DNA of 5,219 bases from an uncultured Caryophanales bacterium (GTDB lineage: Bacteria; Bacillota_I; Bacilli_A; RF39; UBA660), in the NCBI GenBank assembly GCA_946414975.1, contig CAMKQS010000078.1, positions 1 to 5,219 of the forward strand, in the 5' to 3' direction. Both the position numbers and the translations under genes were made by a program. Under the pieces are notes generated by a model. That model had not been told where the DNA came from and did no database searches. It was given only the letters and a program-made list of their open reading frames with translations. Below, in pieces: positions 1 through 5,189 of the stretch. Each line of letters opens with the position of its first letter. The stretch's first letter is position 1.

Positions 1-809
1 GGATGACTTGTTACAAATCTAACACGAGGAATATTAGTTTCTGCAACATCTTTAAGTAAATCTCCCATGTAATAATTAATATCTAAATCTTTACCATAAG
101 CATTAACATTTTGTCCAAGTAATGTAACTTCACTATATCCATCTTTAACAAGTTTTTTTACTTCATTAATTATATCTTTAGGATTACGACTTCGTTGTTT
201 ACCACGAGTATATGGAACTATACAATAAGTACAAAATTTATCACAACCATACATAATATTTACCCACGCTTTATAAATAGAGTCTCTTTTTACAGGAATA
301 TCTTCTACGATATCTCCTTCGACACTTAATACTTCTATTGCTTGTTTATTATTATTAATACTATCACTAAGTATCTTAGGTAATTCTGATATATTATGTG
401 TTCCAAATACTATATCAACCCATTTATACTTATCTTTTATCTCATTTACTACACTTTCTTCTTGAGCCATACAACCACATATACCTGTTATAATTGATGG
501 TTTGTCCTCTTTTAAATGCTTTACTCTACCTAAAAATCCAAATACTTTGTTATGGGCATTTTCTCTTATCGCACACGTATTTAAAAGAATTAAATCAGCA
601 TCTTCCATTCGATACACTTCACTAAAGCCCATTTCTTCTAAAAGTGCTTTTATATTCTCGCTATCGTGTACATTCATCTGACATCCGTATGTTTTTATAT
701 AATACTTTTTTAATGTACCAATATTATTATATTTAGAATCTTTTACATATTTTATAGTTTTAACAATATTGTTAGTTCTTTTTCTTGCTTCATTTAAATT
801 TGGTAACAC
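1..809 (-). CDS. miaB: tRNA-2-methylthio-N6-dimethylallyladenosine synthase MiaB (N-terminal part, runs off window)
   Basis: Radical-SAM methylthiotransferase that adds a methylthio group to i6A37 of tRNAs reading UNN codons, giving ms2i6A37; cytosolic. The gene starts at a GTG (807-809) and is open to base 1, giving 269 codons of a family usually near 450 residues, so the missing part is the C-terminus (rest of the radical-SAM domain and the TRAM domain). Seen in order: the N-terminal MTTase domain with its three cluster cysteines, Cys43 (KTYGCQMN), Cys79 (LLNTCAIREN) and Cys113 (GCMAQ); then the radical-SAM CxxxCxxC motif at Cys189, Cys193 and Cys196 (MYGCDKFCTYCIVPYTRG). The last residues read VRFVTSHP, as in MiaB. 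The CAIREN and YGCDKFCTYCIVPYTRG signatures separate it from MtaB and RimO. The GTG start is chosen because the nearby ATG (its frame hits TAA after five codons) cannot be used and a Shine-Dalgarno sequence lies just upstream. It is transcribed divergently from the flavoprotein pair. Confidence 0.96.
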   Translation of the reverse strand, partial: MLPNLNEARKRTNNIVKTIKYVKDSKYNNIGTLKKYYIKTYGCQMNVHDSENIKALLEEMGFSEVYRMEDADLILLNTCAIRENAHNKVFGFLGRVKHLKEDKPSIITGICGCMAQEESVVNEIKDKYKWVDIVFGTHNISELPKILSDSINNNKQAIEVLSVEGDIVEDIPVKRDSIYKAWVNIMYGCDKFCTYCIVPYTRGKQRSRNPKDIINEVKKLVKDGYSEVTLLGQNVNAYGKDLDINYYMGDLLKDVAETNIPRVRFVTSH

Positions 810-825
810 ATTATCACTTCCTCCC
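810..825 (-). promoter_or_regulatory. Ribosome binding site deciding the miaB GTG start
   Basis: Read on the minus strand, GGGAGG (825-820) is followed by GTGAT (817-813), then AAT and the GTG start. Both blocks can pair with the 3' end of 16S rRNA. The GTGAT block sits 3 nt before the start, the same arrangement as before the kinase and EIIB-like genes in this window. Confidence 0.7.
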
Positions 826-850
826 AAGATAATAACATAAATATTATTTT

Positions 851-889
851 TTTACAATAAGTCATAAAGCATTATATTAATCATATAAT
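851..889 (+). promoter_or_regulatory. Probable promoter(s) of the flavodoxin-like gene pair
   Basis: Two readings are possible. TTTACA (851-856), 16 bp, TATATT (873-878) would start transcription near 885, leaving a leader of about 10 nt. Alternatively the perfect TATAAT at 884-889 (no convincing -35) would start it at about 895-896, the ATG itself. Either way there is almost no room for a ribosome binding site. The plus and minus TATAAT boxes (884-889 and 876-871) form the arms of a perfect 7-5-7 inverted repeat at 871-889, so both promoters cannot be occupied at once. Confidence 0.4.
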
Positions 890-899
890 TTAATATGAA
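871..899 (-). promoter_or_regulatory. Probable miaB promoter
   Basis: On the minus strand a perfect TATAAT (876-871) lies 17 bp downstream of a weak -35, TTCATA (899-894, 4 of 6 consensus bases). It would give a leader of about 55 nt, leaving the ribosome binding site intact. The -35 lies over the start codon of the divergent gene. In such AT-rich DNA a -10 match alone is weak evidence. Confidence 0.4.
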
Positions 900-1383
900 A
901 ACAATAATAACTGATTTAGATAATTTAAATAAAGAATATTTTAATATAAATAGTGATGATTTAATTATTTATGCAAATGAATGTAAAAACAGTTGTATAG
1001 GATGTTTTTCATGTTGGGTTAAACATCCTAGATACTGTATTTATAAAGATAACTATTCTAATATAGTAGATTATTTAAAAGATTCTACTGAATTAATTAT
1101 CATAAGTAAAAATAGATATGGTTGTTATAGCAAGAAGGTAAAGCAAATTCTTGAAAGATGTATTGGTTATGTGCTTCCCTATTTTACTATTAGAAATAAC
1201 GAAATACATCATGCTAGTAGATTTAAAGATAGAATTATTTTTAATGCTTATTTTTATGGCAGTTTTAGTAATAATGATAAATGCTGTTTATATAATCTAG
1301 TTAAAGCTAATAGTATTAATTTAAATGCATTAAAATTTTCTGTTAAATATTTGGAAGGTGATAATTATATATACTCTAATTAA
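895..1383 (+). CDS. Flavodoxin-family protein with iron-sulfur-flavoprotein-like cysteine motif
   Basis: A 162-residue protein resembling the small flavodoxin-fold / NADPH-dependent FMN reductase-like proteins of Firmicutes, presumably a cytosolic FMN-binding redox protein; the substrate is unknown. Residues 1-8 (MKTIITDL) form the first beta strand. Cysteines 34, 37, 40 and 48 follow the spacing C-x2-C-x2-C-x7-C, which matches the compact [4Fe-4S] motif described for archaeal iron-sulfur flavoproteins. Residues 67-82 (LIIISKNRYGCYSKKV) resemble the family's strand and glycine-containing loop, with Cys77 where relatives commonly have Gly (from memory). YVLPYFTIR and EIHH (about 92-106) are further family signatures. 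An in-frame TAA at 886-888 precludes an earlier start, and ATG 895 gives the usual family N-terminus although no Shine-Dalgarno sequence precedes it. It overlaps the next gene, a second flavodoxin-fold protein, so the two are probably translationally coupled and may work together. Confidence 0.78.
   Translation: MKTIITDLDNLNKEYFNINSDDLIIYANECKNSCIGCFSCWVKHPRYCIYKDNYSNIVDYLKDSTELIIISKNRYGCYSKKVKQILERCIGYVLPYFTIRNNEIHHASRFKDRIIFNAYFYGSFSNNDKCCLYNLVKANSINLNALKFSVKYLEGDNYIYSN
1353..1369 (+). promoter_or_regulatory. Strong ribosome binding site of the second flavodoxin-like gene, suggesting an ATA/ATT start
   Basis: GGAAGGTGAT (1353-1362) is nearly the full complement of the 16S rRNA 3' end. The first standard in-frame codon, GTG 1358-1360, lies inside this site, so it is too close to be initiated from it. 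Other genes here place GTGAT or GGTGAT 3-4 nt before the start. By that rule the start would be ATA at 1367-1369 (4 nt), or less likely ATT at 1364-1366. Such starts are rare but known for other genes (for example infC with ATT). Confidence 0.5.
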
Positions 1384-1966
1384 TGGTAGTCAGAAAGTAA
1401 AAAATAGTAATTCAAAGTATTTTATAGATTATATTAGTAATTACTTAAATGATTATGTAATATTTGATTTAAAACATAATAATTATAAAGATATATTTAA
1501 CTGCATAAAAAATTCAAATATTATAGTTATTGCTTTTCCTCTTTATGTAGATAGTCCAAATAGTTTAACTTTAAATTTTTTAGATTATATATATGATAAT
1601 AATATTAACTTAAATAATAAAAAATTATATGTTGTTATTAACTGTGGTTTTAAAGAAGGAAAACACAATATTACTGCTCTTAATATAATCAAAAATTGGT
1701 GTATTAAGGTTAATATAACTTATCAAGGTTCGATATTAATTGGTGCGGGTGAAATAGTTGGAAAAAAGAGTTATAAATTTATCTCTTACAGTGCTTTAAA
1801 CAAATTAAAAAAATTTAGTAATTGCATTAAAAACAATAAAAAAAGTAATGATATTATAACTAGTATTGATTTAATTAATAGTAAACTTTATTGTGTGCTA
1901 GCTAATATTTCATGGAATAAAAAGTGCAAGAAAAATAAACTAAGTAAAGAAGAAATAAAAAAGTGA
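1358..1966 (+). CDS. NAD(P)H-dependent oxidoreductase / flavodoxin-fold protein
   Basis: Up to 202 residues, likely a cytosolic FMN-binding oxidoreductase of the NADPH-dependent FMN reductase superfamily; the substrate cannot be told. The first strand and phosphate-binding loop read YTLINGSQKVKNSNS (residues 5-19). A second strand and flavin-contact loop read IIVIAFPLYVDSPNS (55-69), and a third strand YVVINCGF (91-98) precedes TALNIIKNW and a glycine-rich GAGEIVG (129-135). The far C-terminus is Lys-rich (about 187-202). It overlaps the upstream flavodoxin-like gene by 26 bp. The GTG at 1358 is the longest standard start, but the ribosome binding site covers it; starting at ATA 1367 would give 199 residues beginning (M)YTLINGSQ, a normal family N-terminus. 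Its TGA stop (1964-1966) lies within the stem of the transcription terminator. The overlap suggests the pair acts in one complex or pathway, which is inference. Confidence 0.77.
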   Translation: MIIIYTLINGSQKVKNSNSKYFIDYISNYLNDYVIFDLKHNNYKDIFNCIKNSNIIVIAFPLYVDSPNSLTLNFLDYIYDNNINLNNKKLYVVINCGFKEGKHNITALNIIKNWCIKVNITYQGSILIGAGEIVGKKSYKFISYSALNKLKKFSNCIKNNKKSNDIITSIDLINSKLYCVLANISWNKKCKKNKLSKEEIKK

Positions 1967-1989
1967 TTCAATTTTGAAATCACTTTTTA
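1957..1989. terminator. Bidirectional rho-independent terminator between convergent genes
   Basis: An 11-bp perfect stem (1958-1968 with 1978-1988, AAAAAGTGATT paired to AATCACTTTTT) encloses a 9-base loop. The T run ends the plus-strand gene pair and the A run becomes a U tract for transcripts of the minus-strand gene ending at 2006. It contains the TGA stop of the plus-strand gene. Confidence 0.8.
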
Positions 1990-2005
1990 ATGCAAGCTTA
2001 TATAA

Positions 2006-2710
2006 CTATATAGATTTAGGATCATCACCATTATTTATTTCATTATATTTATTAAATTTATCTAAATCTTTTTTATCAAAATTACTATCAAAATAATCTT
2101 GAACATTTTTTACTTCATTATATAATTTCTTATATTTTTCAAGCATTTGTTGATCATTATCTTTTTCTTTCAAATCATCAGTTTCAATTTTGTTAGAATC
2201 ATTGCTATATTTATCAATTAAATCTTTAGGTTCTTCTTTGTTTAGTACTATATCACTTTTTGGTATAATATTATCATTTATATTCTTTTTTCTTGTTAAT
2301 ATATGAATATCTATTGTTATAATACTTTTACCTTCTAACATTTGTCTATCAATATCTTGTAATATTGCTTTTAATGTTTCTTCAGATACCATAATTGTTG
2401 TAATTGTAACTTGTCCGTTACTATATGTAACTGACGTAGTACCATTAGGTACATTAATATCTTTATCCCAGTCTACAACATCTATTGAACTTAAAGATGT
2501 ACTATAAACTCCAGAAGAGTTCCTTAAACCAACATTTTCACCTTTATCATTAGGCCTTGAATCAACAAATTTAATACCAGGTTCATTTGGATTTACAAAA
2601 ATATATACCTCATCTGCAATTCCTCCAAATTCATTTACAATAGTCCTATCTCTACTGGAATCTGGTGGTACCATTCCTGCTGTTCTTACTTGCACCATTT
2701 CTCTTTCCAT
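2006..2710 (-). CDS. Unrecognised two-part protein: beta-rich N-domain, charged C-terminal tail
   Basis: I do not recognise this 234-residue protein. It has no signal peptide or membrane segment, so it is probably cytosolic. Residues 1 to about 141 look like a compact alpha/beta domain: predicted strands at EVYIFVN (34-40), VYSTSLSSIDVVD (68-80), TSVTYSNGQVTITTIMV (92-108) and IITIDIHILTR (130-140), with a helix at SEETLKAILQDIDRQMLEGK (109-128). This half uses Gly, Pro, Val and Thr more than the neighbouring proteins. Residues 142-234 are dominated by Lys, Asp, Asn and Glu and look like a flexible or helical, possibly coiled-coil tail (about 182-224). The ATG at 2708-2710 is preceded by GATGAT then TGT, a weak Shine-Dalgarno; the ATG of Met5 (2696-2698), preceded by GGAAAGAG, is an alternative. 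It stands alone, with a terminator from the upstream operon and its own promoter in front. The ATG-to-TAG reading is secure; the function is not known. Confidence 0.8.
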   Translation of the reverse strand: MEREMVQVRTAGMVPPDSSRDRTIVNEFGGIADEVYIFVNPNEPGIKFVDSRPNDKGENVGLRNSSGVYSTSLSSIDVVDWDKDINVPNGTTSVTYSNGQVTITTIMVSEETLKAILQDIDRQMLEGKSIITIDIHILTRKKNINDNIIPKSDIVLNKEEPKDLIDKYSNDSNKIETDDLKEKDNDQQMLEKYKKLYNEVKNVQDYFDSNFDKKDLDKFNKYNEINNGDDPKSI

Positions 2711-2735
2711 ACAATCATCTACTTTCTATAACTAT

Positions 2736-2763
2736 TTTATAACATAAAAAAAGTAAATAACAA
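2736..2763 (-). promoter_or_regulatory. Probable promoter of the 2006-2710 gene
   Basis: On the minus strand TTGTTA (2763-2758) is followed after 16 bp by TATAAA (2741-2736). Start of transcription would be near 2729, giving a leader of about 19 nt. The -35 lies inside the terminator of the upstream operon, so terminator and promoter are packed together. Confidence 0.45.
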
Positions 2764-2774
2764 GTAGTATTTAC
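2746..2774 (-). terminator. Rho-independent terminator of the kinase operon
   Basis: About 17 bases after the stop codon of the upstream gene, GTAAATA (2774-2768) can pair with TATTTAC (2759-2753) around an 8-base loop, followed immediately by seven T (2752-2746), all read on the minus strand. The stem is short and AT-rich, so strength is uncertain, but the position is right. Confidence 0.6.
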
Positions 2775-2791
2775 ATATCTTTACGCTTATA

Positions 2792-3535
2792 CTATTTAAT
2801 ATATTTTAAATTTTTTACTTTTTTGCAATTTCTATGAAAATAGAATTTACTAACATCATATACGTTATCAATATTATTTATATTAGGATATTGATTTAGT
2901 ATTATTTTTTTAGCCTCTAACATACCATATACATAATTTTGTTCATTTATATTTGTATCAAGTATAAAACTTAAAAAATTGTATAATATATTTTTATCTT
3001 TACTATATTCTTTATTATTAATAATAGATGAAATAAGATCAAATCTACATCTTCTTATATCAATTAAATATTTGTACATATTAGAATTCGTAGCAGGATC
3101 ATTATAATCAATTAATTTATGTTTATCTAAATCATATCCAAATACTATATCTCCTACATAATCTTGATATTCATTACTTGTTAAACATAAATAATTACCA
3201 TTAGCATGAATGTTTATTTCATTATCCCATCTATTATCATGATAATAAATATAATATTCCTCTTGATTATTACATAAAAAATAATAAACATCACTATTAA
3301 TTACTTTTTTTATAATATTTACATCATCAGTAACTCTATATACATAACATAATCCTTTATTTAGACATAGATTATAATATAGTATTTGTTTAGATATATC
3401 TATACCTTTTGAATTAGTATAAACTATATTATTATTATTAATATATATTACATCATTTTTATTTTTATCTTTCAATAGATAAAATGGTAAATTATGGCTA
3501 TTGTTTTCTGTATAAAATGGTATATAATTAATCAT
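2792..3535 (-). CDS. Unrecognised Tyr/Asn-rich protein encoded in the kinase operon
   Basis: A 247-residue protein that I cannot assign to a family. It has no signal peptide, lipobox or membrane segment, so it is probably cytosolic. It is very rich in Asn, Tyr and Ile. The N-terminal two thirds (about 1-145) look beta-rich, with strands such as DVIYINNNNIVYT (28-40), LCYVYRV (62-68), VYYFLCN (83-89), YYIYYHD (94-100) and GDIVFGYDL (128-136); the rest (about 152-214) looks helical. Six scattered cysteines show no metal-site spacing. The ATG (3533-3535) has an excellent ribosome binding site, AAAGGAGAT (3551-3543). The start overlaps the 3' end of the histidine kinase gene by 8 bp in another frame, so the two are cotranscribed and probably coupled; the terminator at 2746-2774 follows. 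Location suggests a partner or modulator of the kinase, as kapB sits downstream of kinB in Bacillus subtilis, but I see no sequence likeness to KapB. Confidence 0.82.
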   Translation of the reverse strand: MINYIPFYTENNSHNLPFYLLKDKNKNDVIYINNNNIVYTNSKGIDISKQILYYNLCLNKGLCYVYRVTDDVNIIKKVINSDVYYFLCNNQEEYYIYYHDNRWDNEINIHANGNYLCLTSNEYQDYVGDIVFGYDLDKHKLIDYNDPATNSNMYKYLIDIRRCRFDLISSIINNKEYSKDKNILYNFLSFILDTNINEQNYVYGMLEAKKIILNQYPNINNIDNVYDVSKFYFHRNCKKVKNLKYIK

Positions 3536-4781
3536 TTTTTTTATCTCCTTTCATAAGTGGTAATTTGATTGTTACTTTAGTTCCTCTTGCTTCTTTAGAA
3601 TCATAAATTAGTATTCCATTATGTGCTTTTACAATTTCATCGGATAAAGATACTCCAAGTCCTGTACCTCTATTTTTAGTAGTATAAAAAGGTTCTTTAA
3701 TCATCTTTAAGTTTTTTTCACTTATACCATAACCATTATCTTCTATAATTATATTTATATAATTATTTTTTATAATATTTTTTATTTTTATAATTCCATT
3801 ATCATTATCAATTGCTTCAATGCTATTTTTTATAATATTAATTAATACTTGACTTAATCTATTATAGTCTCCATTTATATATATTTCATCATCTATTAAA
3901 TTTAATTTTAATTTTATATTCTTATTTTCAATTAGACTTCTTTCTTTTTTTATGACATCTTCTATTAACATATTTATATCCATAATATCTAAATTTATGG
4001 AAGAATTGTTTACGAGTAGAAAATCTTGTAATAAGTTTAATAATCTATCTATTTCACTTTTTATTATGGGTATATATTCTTTTACCTTATTCTTGTTATT
4101 TATATCCATCATATCTAAATATGCTTTTATAACAGCAATTGGATTTTTTATTTCATGGGTAATTTTAAATAAAGACATCTTTATTTCTGCGCTATTCTTT
4201 AATTTTTTATAATCACTGTTAGTATTAATTATTTTCTCCCCTAATGTATATAATAAATATATAATGTGCACTATCATATAATAAAATAAAAATATAATTA
4301 TGTTATCTAAAAAAGCCATCGAATTATATATATCAAGGTTATAAAAATATAACCAAAATATTAGAACAATATAATGAATAATTAAAAATAAGTCAATAAA
4401 GTAAAAATCTTTAAAATTATATCTATTTTTTATCTTATAAATTATAAATATTAATATATAAGGAATAATCATTAAATAAATAAAATTAAATTTACTAGCA
4501 TATAAAACTATTATTAAAATTGAAACTATATTAGCAGAAAATACTCTATTTTTGGTATATGCAATAATAATTAAACTATTAAGTAATAAAAAATTTATAA
4601 TTGGATATATATCTTGATTAAAGATAAAAGAAATATAAGTAGAAGTTATTATTAAAAAGTCAAATAATATTTCTTTTTGTTTTTTATTTATAGTCTTATT
4701 GGTAGCTAAAAATATAATATAGCAAAATAATGGAAATAATATATTTATCATATTAAATAATAATGTCTTAAAAATATTCAT
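3528..4781 (-). CDS. Membrane sensor histidine kinase, sporulation-kinase (KinB-like) type
   Basis: A 417-residue inner-membrane sensor kinase that autophosphorylates on His and passes the phosphate to a response regulator. Residues 1 to about 182 carry seven likely membrane segments (about 6-26, 38-54, 59-76, 80-96, 100-117, 128-147, 157-180) with hardly any extracellular domain. The cytoplasmic half holds the H-box FKITHEIKNPIAVIKAYLDMM with phosphoacceptor His209; the N-box with Asn315 and Asn319; the G1 box EDNGYGI with Asp348; the F-box EPFYTTK (363-369); and the G2 box GTGLG (372-376). All catalytic motifs are intact. The layout (multi-pass sensor plus HEIKNP H-box, length near 420) is like Bacillus KinB and related phosphorelay kinases. 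No response regulator gene lies beside it, as is usual for such orphan kinases. ATG 4779-4781 is preferred because GGTGAT (4790-4785) lies 3 nt upstream; TTG 4782-4784 directly abuts that site. The 3' end overlaps the next gene. Its promoter carries a Spo0A-box-like site. Confidence 0.92.
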   Translation of the reverse strand: MNIFKTLLFNMINILFPLFCYIIFLATNKTINKKQKEILFDFLIITSTYISFIFNQDIYPIINFLLLNSLIIIAYTKNRVFSANIVSILIIVLYASKFNFIYLMIIPYILIFIIYKIKNRYNFKDFYFIDLFLIIHYIVLIFWLYFYNLDIYNSMAFLDNIIIFLFYYMIVHIIYLLYTLGEKIINTNSDYKKLKNSAEIKMSLFKITHEIKNPIAVIKAYLDMMDINNKNKVKEYIPIIKSEIDRLLNLLQDFLLVNNSSINLDIMDINMLIEDVIKKERSLIENKNIKLKLNLIDDEIYINGDYNRLSQVLINIIKNSIEAIDNDNGIIKIKNIIKNNYINIIIEDNGYGISEKNLKMIKEPFYTTKNRGTGLGVSLSDEIVKAHNGILIYDSKEARGTKVTIKLPLMKGDKKND

Positions 4782-4801
4782 CAAATCACCATAGAGATTA
4801 T

Positions 4802-4829
4802 ATTATATATTTTTGTCATAATTTGTCGA
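4802..4829 (-). promoter_or_regulatory. Promoter of the histidine kinase operon
   Basis: On the minus strand TCGACA (4829-4824, 5 of 6 consensus -35 bases) is followed after 16 bp by a perfect TATAAT (4807-4802). Transcription would begin near 4795, giving a leader of about 14 nt that includes the GGTGAT ribosome binding site at 4790-4785. Confidence 0.65.
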
Positions 4830-4830
4830 A
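4814..4830 (+). promoter_or_regulatory. Possible tandem Spo0A boxes over the kinase promoter
   Basis: TGTCGAA at 4824-4830 is identical to the Spo0A (0A) box consensus. TGTCATA at 4814-4820 matches it at five of seven bases, in the same orientation and exactly 10 bp away, the spacing known for tandem 0A boxes bound by a Spo0A dimer. The perfect box covers the -35 element and the poorer one lies in the -35/-10 spacer, a placement that fits repression more easily than classic activation. That the site is used is inference. Confidence 0.45.
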
Positions 4831-4835
4831 TTATG
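4817..4835. repeat. Perfect 7-5-7 inverted repeat over the kinase -35 element
   Basis: CATAATT (4817-4823) and AATTATG (4829-4835) are exact reverse complements separated by TGTCG. It overlaps the -35 hexamer and could be an operator for a dimeric regulator, an alternative to the Spo0A-box reading. AT-only arms make chance matches common, so this is tentative. Confidence 0.4.
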
Positions 4836-4858
4836 TAAAAATAAAAAAAATAACTTAT

Positions 4859-5173
4859 TTATTTTAAGTCATTTATACATTTAATAATCTTATCAGCGTC
4901 AGCGCCTAGAATTATTTTCAATTGATTATCTATTTCTAATATTCCTTTTGCACCCATTTTTTGAATAGCATCTTTATCTGCTTTACTAACATCATTTAGT
5001 GTGACAATAAATCTTGATTTATTTACTTCATAACTAACTACATTTTCTTTTCCACCAAGATACTTAATTAATTTATTAGCATCAAGCTCAAAATCTTTCT
5101 TTTTGGAACGAATTATTGCGATTGCAACTATAATTAGTAGTATAACTATAACTATATATTTTATATATTCCAT
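4859..5173 (-). CDS. Membrane-anchored PTS EIIB-like domain protein lacking the phosphocysteine
   Basis: A 104-residue protein with one N-terminal membrane segment (about residues 4-21), then basic RSKKK (22-26), giving a probable cytoplasmic soluble domain. Residues about 36-104 match the glucose-family EIIB domain: LGGKENV (39-45), RFIVTLND (54-61), SKADKDAIQKMGAKGI (63-78), then QLKIILGADADKI (84-96). In working EIIB the cysteine that takes phosphate from EIIA lies three residues before the first conserved Arg; here that place is Asn51 before Arg54, and the second Arg (two residues on) is Ile56. It therefore should not phosphorylate sugar; a structural, regulatory or sensory role is inferred. 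ATG 5171-5173 is preferred because GGTGAT (5183-5178) lies 4 nt upstream; ATG 5177-5179 and TTG 5183-5185 are in frame but overlap that site. No sugar permease (EIIC) gene lies beside it, and the neighbouring kinase gene has its own promoter. Confidence 0.82.
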   Translation of the reverse strand: MEYIKYIVIVILLIIVAIAIIRSKKKDFELDANKLIKYLGGKENVVSYEVNKSRFIVTLNDVSKADKDAIQKMGAKGILEIDNQLKIILGADADKIIKCINDLK

Positions 5174-5189
5174 TTTCATCACCAAAAAA

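Noticed and set aside
318..324. TTCGACA, a second exact 0A-box heptamer (reverse orientation)
   Set aside because: It is inside the miaB coding sequence with no promoter nearby and encodes ordinary residues. It does show that the heptamer can occur by chance here, which lowers confidence in the site at 4824-4830.
829..857. TTGTAA, 17 bp, TATTAT on the minus strand as the miaB promoter
   Set aside because: The spacing is good, but transcription would begin at about 822, inside the ribosome binding site (825-820), so the TATAAT at 876-871 fits better.
928..1040. The four-cysteine motif as a zinc ribbon or ferredoxin domain
   Set aside because: The surrounding strands and loops fit a flavodoxin fold, and there is only one cysteine cluster with iron-sulfur-flavoprotein spacing.
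1964..1990. Readthrough of TGA as Trp (Mycoplasma-type code) extending the second flavodoxin-like protein
   Set aside because: The added eight codons would come only from the terminator hairpin, and all Trp residues traced in the window use TGG with no in-frame TGA inside any gene.
3952..4212. An 86-codon open frame on the plus strand
   Set aside because: It lies wholly antisense to the catalytic and H-box region of the histidine kinase, whose motifs are intact, and encodes no recognisable protein; it is a shadow frame.
4836..4862. T-rich run after the EIIB-like gene as a rho-independent terminator
   Set aside because: There is a run of eight T on the minus strand, but I find only a stem of about 4 A/T pairs before it, too weak to call.
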